A stretch of 32,618 nt of DNA from Lachnospiraceae bacterium (GCA_014804645.1 JAAUZI010000006.1:9727-42344); one strand, 5' to 3'; positions 25,273-32,486 are shown, counted from the first letter of the stretch. Translations and numbers: made by a program. Notes: generated by a model not told the origin, from the letters alone.

Positions 25273-26196
25273 ATGTCTTCTCTATGGATGGAAAAAGGTA
25301 AGGTAACTACAAAACTGAGCAAATATTATATGCCCTCTCCCATGTGCAACTCCCTGTTACACAGATATGCAATACCACCATGTATGGAGGAGACATATCT
25401 GCCCGCCTCCTGCCAAATAGGCAGAAAAAAGGACAGCAAGGGGAGCATGACCGTGGAGGCAGCAGTGGTGGCGCCGTTATTGATACTATTTATTCTCCAC
25501 CTGGGAAGCTGCATGGAGATGCTGAGGCTACATGGAAAGCTGGAATATGCGCTGTGGCAGACGGGGCAGGAACTGACCCTTTTTGGGGCGTGGCAGGGTG
25601 CGGAGGACATCCCGGATTTGGCGGTATCTTACCTGTATGTAAACGGAAGAATACAACAGATTCTGGGAAAGGACTATCTGGACAATTCCCCGCTTGTTCA
25701 TGGCGGGCAAGAACTGACATATCTGTCATCGGAGTACATGGAGGAGGACGAATGCATCAATATAGTCCTTACCTATCAGGTGTGCCCGCAGATCACCTGT
25801 TTCCCCTTTCCCTATTTTCGCATGTGCAGCAGGTATTATGGGCGGGCCTGGACAGGTTATGCCGTCGGGGACGAGGCGGAAAAAACAGTGTATGTATATG
25901 TGGCGGAGGATGGGGAAGTATGGCACGGCAGAGGAGATTGTTCGTATTTGAAACTCAGCGTCTACGAGGCGCAACCGGAAAAAGTGTGGACGCTGCGCAA
26001 TGCGAATGGAGAACGCTATCGCCCCTGTAGTCGCTGTGAGAACCGGGCGGTGGGTGATCTGGTTTATTTGACCCGGGAGGGAAACCGCAGCCATACGGTA
26101 AGGGATTGCCCGGCGCTGCTGCGGCGAGTTCATGCGGTAAAATGGCGGGAGGATATGCCCTATCATCCCTGCAGCCGCTGCGGAGTGCTGGACTAG
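25273..26196 (+). CDS. TadE-like pseudopilin with duplicated H-x4-C / CxxC C-terminal tail
   Basis: 307 residues. ATG 25273 has GGGAGGTGAG just upstream. The leader is unusually long: cleavage site G57|S58 with Glu at +5 (E62, SMTVEAAVVAPLL), then one helix (62-77). A TadE-like extracytoplasmic region runs to about 200. The tail holds two copies of a small module: H218-x4-C223 ... PC252SRC255, and H274-x4-C279 ... PC300SRC303. The spacing and 'Y.PCSRC' ending resemble the Ada/thermonuclease-tail type metal-binding module. Zinc binding or disulphide linkage is inferred. It lies 35 bases after the DUF5702 gene. The three leader cysteines are also unusual. Confidence 0.85.
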   Translation: MSSLWMEKGKVTTKLSKYYMPSPMCNSLLHRYAIPPCMEETYLPASCQIGRKKDSKGSMTVEAAVVAPLLILFILHLGSCMEMLRLHGKLEYALWQTGQELTLFGAWQGAEDIPDLAVSYLYVNGRIQQILGKDYLDNSPLVHGGQELTYLSSEYMEEDECINIVLTYQVCPQITCFPFPYFRMCSRYYGRAWTGYAVGDEAEKTVYVYVAEDGEVWHGRGDCSYLKLSVYEAQPEKVWTLRNANGERYRPCSRCENRAVGDLVYLTREGNRSHTVRDCPALLRRVHAVKWREDMPYHPCSRCGVLD

Positions 26197-26223
26197 TGTA
26201 TTTGCATGAGAAGGACTATCAAT

Positions 26224-26667
26224 ATGTGGAAATGGATGGGATATCTGTGTGCAGCCGTGCTGCTGGCTTATCACAGTGTGTTTGACATAAAAAGGCAGTG
26301 CATACCGGGACGGTCGCTGGCCCTCGGAGTAGCTCTTTCCTGCTGTTGTGCCCTCGGCAGAGGGCTGCAGGGGACAGTGTCCTGGACAGAGCTTGTCGTT
26401 GCGCTGCTGCCGGGTACGGCTGCACTGGCGCTGGCTAAAATCACCAGAGAACAGATCGGGCGGGGAGACGGCTGGGAACTGATACTTATGGGGAACTGGA
26501 TGGGCCTGGCAGATTGCCTGCTGGCTCTGGGAATTGCTCTGCTGGGCATCTTTCTGGTTAGTGCTGTTCTGCTCCTGCTGGGCAGAGTTGGAAGAAAGAC
26601 CCGTATAGCCTTTGTACCGTTTTTGTGGGCGGGCGCTGTTACCGTACTGCTGCGGCTTTGGATATGA
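26224..26667 (+). CDS. TadV/CpaA prepilin peptidase (A24 family)
   Basis: 147 residues from ATG 26224 (AAGGA 8 bases upstream); ATG 26206 is possible but has no ribosome site. Five to six membrane segments. The two catalytic aspartates of the GxGD aspartyl proteases are present: D21 in FDIKRQCIP (D-x-K...IP) and D82 in GRGDGWELILMG. No N-methyltransferase domain, as is normal for the short TadV/CpaA type. It cleaves the G|xxxVE sites of the Flp pilin and TadE-like proteins encoded on both sides. It is 27 bases after the Cys/His-tailed TadE gene. Confidence 0.92.
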   Translation: MWKWMGYLCAAVLLAYHSVFDIKRQCIPGRSLALGVALSCCCALGRGLQGTVSWTELVVALLPGTAALALAKITREQIGRGDGWELILMGNWMGLADCLLALGIALLGIFLVSAVLLLLGRVGRKTRIAFVPFLWAGAVTVLLRLWI

Positions 26668-26678
26668 AGGAGGTATGC

Positions 26679-27113
26679 ATGAGGAAACAAAAGTATATGG
26701 ATGGCTATTTTTCTGTGGAGGCTGCTTTGGTGCTGCCCGCCGTACTGGGCGTGTATCTCTTTTTGATCGTCATACTTTTCGTGCAGTATGACAGATGCCT
26801 GCTGGAGCAGGATATGGCGTCCATGCTGATAAAAGCCGCCAATTACCGCGGGACGCCGCAGCAGCGGCTGGAATATTTGCAGGGATTGACAATGTCGTGG
26901 GACAGGGAACAGTACCTGTGGCTGCAGCCGCAGACTCCCCACTTTTCCATACAGGGAAAACAGATACGGCTGGAGGAAGCGGGAGAATATACACTGCCGC
27001 TATACGGAGTCCCGGCCCGCGTAGGAGAGCCGCAGCGGCTGGATCTGGTGTTTCAGATGAATACTTGGGACAAATCGGCGCTGACAAGGCTGCTGGCCGG
27101 GCGTGAGAAATAA
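26679..27113 (+). CDS. TadE-like pseudopilin
   Basis: 144 residues from ATG 26679 (AAGGAGGT 4 bases upstream; stop of tadV 11 bases away). N-terminus MRKQKYMDGYFSVEAALVLP: cleavage site G9|Y10 with Glu at +5 (E14), then a hydrophobic helix to about residue 33. The rest (34-144) is a small extracytoplasmic domain rich in polar residues, ending ALTRLLAGREK. Such TadE/TadF minor pilins are needed for pilus assembly in other systems. It lacks the Cys/His tail of the other TadE-like protein, so the two are not recent duplicates along their whole length. Confidence 0.87.
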   Translation: MRKQKYMDGYFSVEAALVLPAVLGVYLFLIVILFVQYDRCLLEQDMASMLIKAANYRGTPQQRLEYLQGLTMSWDREQYLWLQPQTPHFSIQGKQIRLEEAGEYTLPLYGVPARVGEPQRLDLVFQMNTWDKSALTRLLAGREK

Positions 27114-27135
27114 ATATTATTTTATGGGCATGACG

Positions 27136-27180
27136 GGAGCTCGGTCACACCGGACTCCTGCTATGCGGAAAGAGGTAGGA
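27136..27180 (+). repeat. Intergenic hairpin + Shine-Dalgarno module, copy D
   Basis: A hairpin, GGAGCTCGGT (27136-27145) and ACCGGACTCC (27149-27158), with one mismatch, one wobble and a CAC triplet loop. It is followed by CTATGCGGAAAGAGGTAGG, which carries the ribosome site of the DUF6382-FHA gene. The same tail (TATGC-GGAAAGAGGTA) recurs before three more genes at 30188, 30699 and 31620. Confidence 0.6.
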
Positions 27181-27181
27181 A

Positions 27182-28366
27182 ATGGAAAACGATAAATTGC
27201 AGAGTGATATTTTGGAGACAGAGTATGTCAGAAACCTGAACTGTAATTATGAGCGGGTACGGCTGGAGGAAAAGCCGAAAGAAAACCGCTATCAATACTG
27301 CATACTGAACAGGGGCGGTATCCGCTTTCTCCTTCCCTGCAGCCTGCGCTACATTGACGGGGATGCTTTTTTGTACTATGATATCTCCTCGACCCAGAGC
27401 ATAGTGCAGTTGTTTGAGGGGAAGTCTATTGGCAGGGAGTGGATGCGGGATTTTCTGTGGGGGATGGAGAGGATGCAGCAGGAGCTTGGGCGATATCTGT
27501 TGGAGGACCGAAACGTGATCTGGAGTCCGGAGCATATTTACCAGGATCTGGAGAAAAATGATTTCTTTTTCATGTATATACCATATTGCGGGAGAAACAG
27601 GGGGTTTAAGACGCTGCTGGATTTCTGGGTGGAACACATCGACTATGAGGATGAGGCTCTGGTGGAGTTCGTATACGGTCTGCATGAACAGTATGCCGCG
27701 GCGGGAGATACCTGTCTAAACCGACAAATATATGAAAATTTTAAGGAGGTGGAGAAAAAGGAAAAAAGAAGACGAAAAACGGAGCAGCAGGAGAGAGAGC
27801 AGGATATCCGACAGATATATGCGCAGGAACCGCCGCAGGATCCTGCGGTTTCGCAGACAACCTCCCCTGCCGCCGGATCCGAGACAGAGGACAGGCGCAA
27901 AGGCTTTCTATCCTTTTTGGGAGGACGCAGGAAAAAGCAGGATGCCATTTCCTATCAGGAGATACTGCAGCGTCAGGTGAGTATGCAGGCGCTGGGCGCA
28001 GTGAGTGAGGAGACAGTATATGGCGAGGAAGAGGAGGAATACGGCAGAACCGTATATCTGGAGGAACAGCAGAAGGAACAGCCGCGGGGACTGTACAGGG
28101 ACAATGGAGAGCTGGCTGTAAAAATTGATAAATTTCCCTTTGTTATCGGCAAAAAGAAGGATGAGGTGGACTATGTGCTGGAAGAGCGTTCTGTCAGCCG
28201 CATTCACGCCCGGATACTGGAGGAGGACGGCCGCATTTATCTGGAAGATCTGAACTCCACCAACGGAACATTCAAAAATGGTCTGCGCATGCAGCCCTAT
28301 GAGAAACGCCGTCTGGAAAAAGATGACGAACTTAGATTCGGCAAGGCTGAATATACTTTTCAATAA
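27182..28366 (+). CDS. DUF6382 + FHA domain protein of the Tad operon
   Basis: 394 residues, no signal peptide or membrane helix. The N-terminal ~180 residues (NCNYERVRL, YCILNRGGIRFLLPCSLRYIDGDAFLYYDISS, EHIYQDLEKNDFFFMYIPY) match the DUF6382 pattern. A Lys/Arg/Gln-rich coiled linker (~195-290) follows. A forkhead-associated domain occupies ~310-392: VIGKKKDEVDYVL, SVSRIHARI, YLEDLNSTNGTFKNG. The FHA phosphothreonine-binding residues (S-R-x-H, N-S-T-N-G) are intact. Such proteins accompany clostridial Tad operons and probably link pilus assembly to Ser/Thr phosphorylation; no kinase gene is in the window. Its start uses the copy D module. Confidence 0.87.
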   Translation: MENDKLQSDILETEYVRNLNCNYERVRLEEKPKENRYQYCILNRGGIRFLLPCSLRYIDGDAFLYYDISSTQSIVQLFEGKSIGREWMRDFLWGMERMQQELGRYLLEDRNVIWSPEHIYQDLEKNDFFFMYIPYCGRNRGFKTLLDFWVEHIDYEDEALVEFVYGLHEQYAAAGDTCLNRQIYENFKEVEKKEKRRRKTEQQEREQDIRQIYAQEPPQDPAVSQTTSPAAGSETEDRRKGFLSFLGGRRKKQDAISYQEILQRQVSMQALGAVSEETVYGEEEEEYGRTVYLEEQQKEQPRGLYRDNGELAVKIDKFPFVIGKKKDEVDYVLEERSVSRIHARILEEDGRIYLEDLNSTNGTFKNGLRMQPYEKRRLEKDDELRFGKAEYTFQ

Positions 28367-28444
28367 GCTTTCTGTCAGGTTTTCGTTGACGAACAGGGGC
28401 AAAGAGTGGTACAGTTTTCTATATGGACGAGCAGAGGATTATCT

Positions 28445-29080
28445 ATGGCAGAATATATTAGAAAACTGAAAGCGCTTCCCTTTATAAGTGCCGTGTTGGT
28501 AGCGATCAATGTAGGAATTTATGTTTTCTGTCAGCTGCCCGGAAATGTCCTGGTTGAGAGGGGATGTCTGAGTGCGGTTGAAATCATAGTAAATGAGGAA
28601 TACGGACGAATATTCTGGTCTATGTTCCTGCATGCGGATTCCAGCCACCTGTTCAGCAATATGATAATTCTGCTTTTTATGGGAGCCATGATCGAGAAGG
28701 AGATTGGGCACTTTTCCTTTGCGGCGATTTATCTGGCCTCAGGTATCGGCGGGAATATGTTGTCTCTTGTGGGCAAGATCGCCAGCAATGATTGGGCGGC
28801 CTCCCTGGGGGCTAGCGGTGCTATTTTCGGCCTGGACGGACTCCTTCTGGCATTGGTGTTGATTTCCAACCGACGAATGGAGAACGTCACTTTGGGGAGA
28901 GTGATACTGATGATCTGTTTGTCCCTATACAACGGTTTTACCGGCGGCAATGTGGACAATCTGGCCCACATTGGAGGTCTGCTGGTGGGATTTTTGCTGG
29001 GAGTGATATTGGCAGTATATATACGCATCTCGGACAAAGTAAAATTGGATGCGGGTTATGGAGGGCAAGGTGAATATTAA
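28445..29080 (+). CDS. Rhomboid family intramembrane serine protease
   Basis: 211 residues from ATG 28445 (AGAGGA 6 bases upstream; a longer frame from GTG 28406 lacks a site). Six membrane segments. The catalytic dyad is S124 in GASGAIFG and H175 in DNLAHIGGLLVGF; the H-x3-N motif (H68, N72 in HLFSN) of the oxyanion region is present. All active-site residues are intact, so it is likely active. It sits 78 bases after the FHA gene in the same direction, and its end overlaps the next gene. Its substrate is unknown; a membrane protein of the Tad system is possible given the position. Confidence 0.9.
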   Translation: MAEYIRKLKALPFISAVLVAINVGIYVFCQLPGNVLVERGCLSAVEIIVNEEYGRIFWSMFLHADSSHLFSNMIILLFMGAMIEKEIGHFSFAAIYLASGIGGNMLSLVGKIASNDWAASLGASGAIFGLDGLLLALVLISNRRMENVTLGRVILMICLSLYNGFTGGNVDNLAHIGGLLVGFLLGVILAVYIRISDKVKLDAGYGGQGEY

Positions 29081-30065
29081 TATTTATTATGGCGGCAGAG
29101 GGTTGATCGACGACCCCACCCTGTATGTAATTAATAAAATGAGGGAAGTGCTGGAGGAACTCCGTGTACATGTGACACAGTATAATCTATATGAGAATAA
29201 GAATGCCATTCCGACACTGCCTCAGACTCTGAAGGAAGCGGACGGTATCATTCTTGCCAGCACGGTGGAATGGTATGGAATAGGCGGATATATGTATCAG
29301 TTTCTGGATTCCTGCTGGCTATATGGAGATAAGGAAAAGATATCCCAGCTATATATGTGTCCGGTGGTCATGTCCACAACATACGGAGAGCGGGAGGGGA
29401 AGATGCAGCTTGCCACTGCATGGGAAGTTCTGGGAGGACAGCCCTGCAGCGGTATTTGTGGCTACATCGCCAACACCCTGACTCTTGAGATGAAACAGGA
29501 GTACACGACGATTATTGAGAAAAAGGCGGAGAATCTGTACCGGACGGTCAATCAGAAGATACCCAGTTTTCCCGCCAGCAATCAGGCGGTAAAGAATACG
29601 GTGGCTATAACCCCCAACGTGGATTTAACCCCTCAGGAGTCGGAGCAGTTGTCGCGCTATGCGGCGGATGACGGTTATGTGCAGCGCCAGAAAGAGGACA
29701 TTCAGGAATTGGCCAGCATGTTCCGAGATATGCTGAATGAGAAAGACGGCAGTTCGCAGGATACTTATATTCAGCGTTTCCACCAGGCGTTCAAACCCCA
29801 GCCGAGTTTTTCGGCGTCCTATGCGGTTAAACTGGAGGGAAGAGAGGACGCATTGATTATCCAGGTGAATGGTCCACAGATAGAGTGCCATTATGGCACA
29901 TCGGAGGATTCGGATGTGGAAGTGACGGCAACATCGGATATGATAGATGAGATTATTGCGGGCAGAATGTCTTTTCAGAGCGCATTCATGTCAGGCGCGA
30001 TGAAAATGAAGGGCAATTTCCGTGTGATGCGGATGCTGGACAGTCTGTTTGTGTTTGAGGAATAA
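29070..30065 (+). CDS. Flavodoxin-like / SCP2 sterol-carrier-like fusion protein
   Basis: 331 residues from GTG 29070 (GGAGGG 4 bases upstream); ATGs at 29049 and 29058 are in frame alternatives without a good site. Residues 1-165 have a flavodoxin-like fold: INIYYGGRGLIDDP, ADGIILASTVEWYGIGGYMYQFLDS, CPVVMSTTYGEREGKMQLATAWEVLGG, resembling NADPH-dependent FMN reductases. Residues ~235-330 have the SCP2 pattern (ALIIQVNGPQIECHYGTSEDSDVEVTATSDMIDEIIAGRMSFQSAFMSGAMKMKGNFRVM). The combination suggests a flavin protein with a lipid-binding module; no direct role is known to me. The last gene of the Tad-operon run, overlapping the rhomboid gene by 11 bases. Confidence 0.83.
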   Translation: MNINIYYGGRGLIDDPTLYVINKMREVLEELRVHVTQYNLYENKNAIPTLPQTLKEADGIILASTVEWYGIGGYMYQFLDSCWLYGDKEKISQLYMCPVVMSTTYGEREGKMQLATAWEVLGGQPCSGICGYIANTLTLEMKQEYTTIIEKKAENLYRTVNQKIPSFPASNQAVKNTVAITPNVDLTPQESEQLSRYAADDGYVQRQKEDIQELASMFRDMLNEKDGSSQDTYIQRFHQAFKPQPSFSASYAVKLEGREDALIIQVNGPQIECHYGTSEDSDVEVTATSDMIDEIIAGRMSFQSAFMSGAMKMKGNFRVMRMLDSLFVFEE

Positions 30066-30083
30066 GTGTAACACATTTGAACG

Positions 30084-30208
30084 TCCGCCGGAGCGGATAG
30101 ATAGGAGATAAGAAGTTTGAAACTAACGTTTCAAATACTGATTAACGCAGTATCGCAAGCACAGCAGTAGTTGGCTTTGCCAACTACAGATATGCAGGAA
30201 AGGGGTAA
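30084..30208 (+). repeat. Intergenic hairpin + Shine-Dalgarno module, copy A (three or four hairpins)
   Basis: In the 145-base gap before the HIT gene: TCCGC/GCGGA (30084-30097); TTTGAAAC/GTTTCAAA (30116-30135, loop TAAC); ATACTG/CAGTAT (30135-30153); GTAGTTGGC/GCCAACTAC (30167-30187, loop TTT). It ends TATGCAGGAAAGGGGTAAAT directly before the ATG. ATACTGATTAACGCAGTAT is repeated with one change in copy C, and the CGGAGCGG/GGATAG part resembles copy B. Confidence 0.7.
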
Positions 30209-30210
30209 AT

Positions 30211-30621
30211 ATGAAGAAAGACGATTGTATTTTTTGCAAATTGGCAAACGGTGAGATTCCCACCAGGAGTATCTATGAGGATGAAGATTTTAAGGTAATT
30301 TTGGATGCCGCGCCCGCCACCAGAGGACATGCCTTGATTCTTCCCAAGGAACATGCGGACAATCTGTATCAACTGCCGGAGGAGATGACAGGAAAGGCTT
30401 TTATACTGGCTAAAAGGCTGGCAGGGTACATGACGGAGACTCTGGGGTGTCAGGGCTTTAACATTGTGCAGAACAATGGCGAGACGGCGGGGCAGACGGT
30501 GTTTCATTTCCATATACATTTGATTCCCCGCTATTCAGACGATGGACAGGGAACGTTCTGGGAACCCAGACACTATTCGGACGAGGCGCTTGATGAGATC
30601 CGCAGCCAGCTGACGAAATAG
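30211..30621 (+). CDS. HIT (histidine triad) family nucleotide hydrolase
   Basis: 136 residues, the standard HIT length. N-terminus CIFCKLANGEIPTRSIYEDE with a zinc-type CxxC pair at residues 5 and 8. The ILDAAPATRGHALILPKEHADNL segment precedes the triad region QTVFHFHIHLIPRY (H-phi-H-phi-H). HIT proteins of the Hint branch hydrolyse nucleotide phosphoramidates and often act as housekeeping regulators. AGGAAAGGGG of the copy A module is its ribosome site. Downstream are the fumarase genes; there is no obvious functional link. Confidence 0.95.
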   Translation: MKKDDCIFCKLANGEIPTRSIYEDEDFKVILDAAPATRGHALILPKEHADNLYQLPEEMTGKAFILAKRLAGYMTETLGCQGFNIVQNNGETAGQTVFHFHIHLIPRYSDDGQGTFWEPRHYSDEALDEIRSQLTK

Positions 30622-30640
30622 AAATCCGAATTGCAGTTTT

Positions 30641-30718
30641 CGACGGAGCGGGCGGATAGGGGAACCGATCAGTGCAATATCGCAGGTGAAACCTGTGCTA
30701 TGCAGGAATAGAGGAAAT
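30641..30718 (+). repeat. Intergenic hairpin + Shine-Dalgarno module, copy B
   Basis: Before the fumarase alpha gene: CGACGGAGCGGGCGGATAGG (resembling copy A), CAATATCGCA, then a 7-bp stem CGCAGGT (30681-30687) / ACCTGTG (30691-30697) with a GAA triplet loop. It is followed by CTATGCAGGAATAGAGGAAAT and the ATG at 30719. The tail is the same family as copies A, C and D. Confidence 0.6.
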
Positions 30719-31561
30719 ATGAGGACAATAGCAGTAGACAAAATTACGGATAACATTAAGGAAATGTGCATAGAGGCCAATCATTTTCTGTCGAAAGATA
30801 TGAAACAGGCTCTGACCGACGCAACAGCGGTCGAGAAGTCTCCCCTCGGCAGACAGATACTGGAGCAACTACAGGAAAACCTGCAAATTGCTGGAGGGGA
30901 CATGATCCCGATTTGCCAGGATACCGGCATGGCGGTAATTTTCCTGGAGATCGGGCAGGAGGTGCATTTCGAGGGCGGCAGTCTGGAGGAGGCCGTCCAT
31001 GAGGGGGTCCGCAGAGGCTATGTGGACGGGTATCTGCGCAAATCCGTGGTGAAGGACCCGTTGATACGGGAGAATACGGGAGACAATACGCCTGCGATTA
31101 TTCATTATGAAATAAAGCCGGGAGATGAGGTAAAGATCACTGTGGCCCCCAAGGGATTTGGAAGCGAGAATATGAGCAGAATATTTATGCTCAAGCCTGC
31201 GGATGGTATTGAAGGTGTGAAAAATGCGATTTTGACAGCGGTGAGGGAAGCGGGACCCAACGCATGTCCTCCCATGGTGGTGGGAGTTGGCATCGGCGGC
31301 ACCTTTGAAAAGTGTGCTATAATGGCTAAACAAGCTCTGACGAGAAAAGTGGGTGAGCACTCCGTTGTTCCTTATGTTAAGGAGATGGAGGAGGAATTGC
31401 TGAATACTATTAACGGTTTGGGCATAGGACCGGGAGGTCTTGGTGGGTCTGTCACCGCGCTTGCAGTGAATATCAATACATATCCGACCCATATAGCGGG
31501 ACTGCCCGTCGCGGTAAACATTTGCTGCCATGTGAATCGCCATGTGGTGCGAGTGTTGTAG
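30719..31561 (+). CDS. fumA: Fumarate hydratase class I, alpha subunit (N-terminal domain protein)
   Basis: 280 residues from ATG 30719 (AGAGGA upstream); the longer frame from 30686 lies inside the module. Conserved blocks: MIPICQDTGMAVIFLEIGQ, VKDPLIRENTGDNTPAIIHYE, KGFGSENMSRIFML, GIGGTFEKCAIMAKQAL and PTHIAGLPVAVNICCHVNRH. Candidate [4Fe-4S] cysteine ligands are C66, C199 (or C183) and C269/C270. The two-subunit form of class I fumarase/L(+)-tartrate dehydratase is usual in anaerobes; the beta subunit follows. The reaction is fumarate + water to malate. Fumarase is more likely than tartrate dehydratase, but sequence alone does not exclude the latter. Confidence 0.93.
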   Translation: MRTIAVDKITDNIKEMCIEANHFLSKDMKQALTDATAVEKSPLGRQILEQLQENLQIAGGDMIPICQDTGMAVIFLEIGQEVHFEGGSLEEAVHEGVRRGYVDGYLRKSVVKDPLIRENTGDNTPAIIHYEIKPGDEVKITVAPKGFGSENMSRIFMLKPADGIEGVKNAILTAVREAGPNACPPMVVGVGIGGTFEKCAIMAKQALTRKVGEHSVVPYVKEMEEELLNTINGLGIGPGGLGGSVTALAVNINTYPTHIAGLPVAVNICCHVNRHVVRVL

Positions 31562-31581
31562 AGAATATCTGCTGATGCCCC

Positions 31582-31639
31582 AAATACTGATTAAGGCAGT
31601 ATCACAGACAAGTCTGTGATATGCAGGAAAGAGGTAGGT
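31582..31639 (+). repeat. Intergenic hairpin + Shine-Dalgarno module, copy C
   Basis: ATACTG (31584-31589) and CAGTAT (31597-31602) pair; then ATCACAGA (31601-31608) and TCTGTGAT (31613-31620) form a perfect stem with loop CAAG, sharing AT with the first. ATGCAGGAAAGAGGTAGGT follows, giving the ribosome site of the TTG start at 31640. The first hairpin differs from copy A by one loop base. Confidence 0.7.
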
Positions 31640-32230
31640 TTGGAAAACGGAAAGAACAAACATTTAAATGTACCTTTCAACAGGGAAGAGACAGTCAAAC
31701 TAAAGGCCGGTGATTACGTCTATCTGAGCGGCACGATCTATACCGCCAGAGACGCCGCCCATAAAAGAATGTATGAGACATTACAAAAGGGCGGGGAGCT
31801 GCCGTTTGATCTGCAGGACAATGTGATTTACTATATGGGTCCCTCTCCTGCGAGGGCGGGCAGACCAATAGGCTCCGCAGGTCCTACCACAGCCAGCCGT
31901 ATGGACAAGTATGCCCCCTCTCTGCTTGACCTGGGACTTAGGGGAATGATAGGTAAGGGGAGGCGCAGCGATGCTGTTATAGAAGCGATTGTCAGGGATC
32001 AGGCCGTGTATTTTGCGGCAGTGGGCGGAGCTGGAGCCTTGCTGTCCCGCGCCATCATTTCCTCTGAGGTCATAGCCTATGATGACCTGGGAACGGAGGC
32101 TATACGCAGACTGGAGATCAGGGACTTTCCCGTAATCGTAGTGATAGACTGCGAGGGAAATAATTTGTATGATATGGCTATTTTGCAGTACGGCTGTAGT
32201 ACAGCTGAAAAAAATGAAAAAAGCAATTGA
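31640..32230 (+). CDS. fumB: Fumarate hydratase class I, beta subunit (C-terminal domain protein)
   Basis: 196 residues from TTG 31640 (GAGGT 4 bases upstream, part of copy C); no ATG lies near. Conserved blocks: LKAGDYVYLSGTIYTARDAAHKRM, YYMGPSPARAGRPIGSAGPTTASRMDKY, LGLRGMIGKGRR, FAAVGGAGALLS and PVIVVIDCEGNNLYD. These match the beta/C-terminal part of class I fumarase/tartrate dehydratase, which supplies substrate-binding residues. Its TGA stop is overlapped by the -35 element of the tRNA promoter at 32227. Confidence 0.93.
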   Translation: MENGKNKHLNVPFNREETVKLKAGDYVYLSGTIYTARDAAHKRMYETLQKGGELPFDLQDNVIYYMGPSPARAGRPIGSAGPTTASRMDKYAPSLLDLGLRGMIGKGRRSDAVIEAIVRDQAVYFAAVGGAGALLSRAIISSEVIAYDDLGTEAIRRLEIRDFPVIVVIDCEGNNLYDMAILQYGCSTAEKNEKSN

Positions 32231-32255
32231 CAAACAGGAAAAGCTTATGTATAAT
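32227..32255 (+). promoter_or_regulatory. Consensus promoter for tRNA-Ser
   Basis: A perfect TTGACA (32227-32232), exactly 17 bases, and a perfect TATAAT (32250-32255). The -35 covers the stop codon of the fumarase beta gene. The tRNA begins 61 bases after the -10, so a ~55-base 5' leader would be removed. Confidence 0.92.
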
Positions 32256-32316
32256 AACATTTGCGTCACCTTGAGGGGCGCATAAAAGCATATTGGTAGA
32301 GGTGTAATTCAGATTT

Positions 32317-32404
32317 GGAGAAGTACTCAAGAGGCTGAAGAGGCGCCCCTGCTAAGGGTGTAGGTCGCTAACGCGGCGCGAGGGTTCAAATCCCTCCTTC
32401 TCCG
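32317..32404 (+). tRNA. tRNA-Ser (anticodon GCT)
   Basis: 88 bases. Acceptor stem GGAGAAG (32317-32323) with CTTCTCC (32397-32403), discriminator G 32404. Anticodon stem CGCCC/GGGTG around loop CTGCTAA, anticodon GCT at 32351-32353 (reads AGC/AGT). A long class II variable arm, as expected for serine. T arm GAGGG-TTCAAAT-CCCTC. The 3' CCA is not encoded; TTTTCT follows. Confidence 0.96.
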
Positions 32405-32451
32405 TTTTCTACCAGTGCTGAAGTGCAAGTAGAAAAAAATTAAAAAAGTTG

Positions 32452-32480
32452 TTGACAAGCCGTGGATGATGTGGTATCTT
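32452..32480 (+). promoter_or_regulatory. Promoter reading out of the right end of the window
   Basis: Perfect TTGACA (32452-32457), 17-base spacer, TATCTT (32475-32480, 4 of 6). No gene follows before the window ends. A second TTGACA at 32603-32608 is too close to the edge to see its -10. Confidence 0.6.
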
Positions 32481-32486
32481 ATAGAA

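Noticed and set aside
30084..31639. CRISPR array
   Set aside because: The repeats here are too few, irregularly spaced by whole genes, and variable in their hairpins. There are no regular spacers or cas genes.
32405..32435. Inverted repeat TTTTCTAC / GTAGAAAA just after the tRNA as terminator
   Set aside because: The 16-base loop is large and a run of A, not T, follows on the plus strand. It might end a transcript from the other strand, but no gene is seen there.
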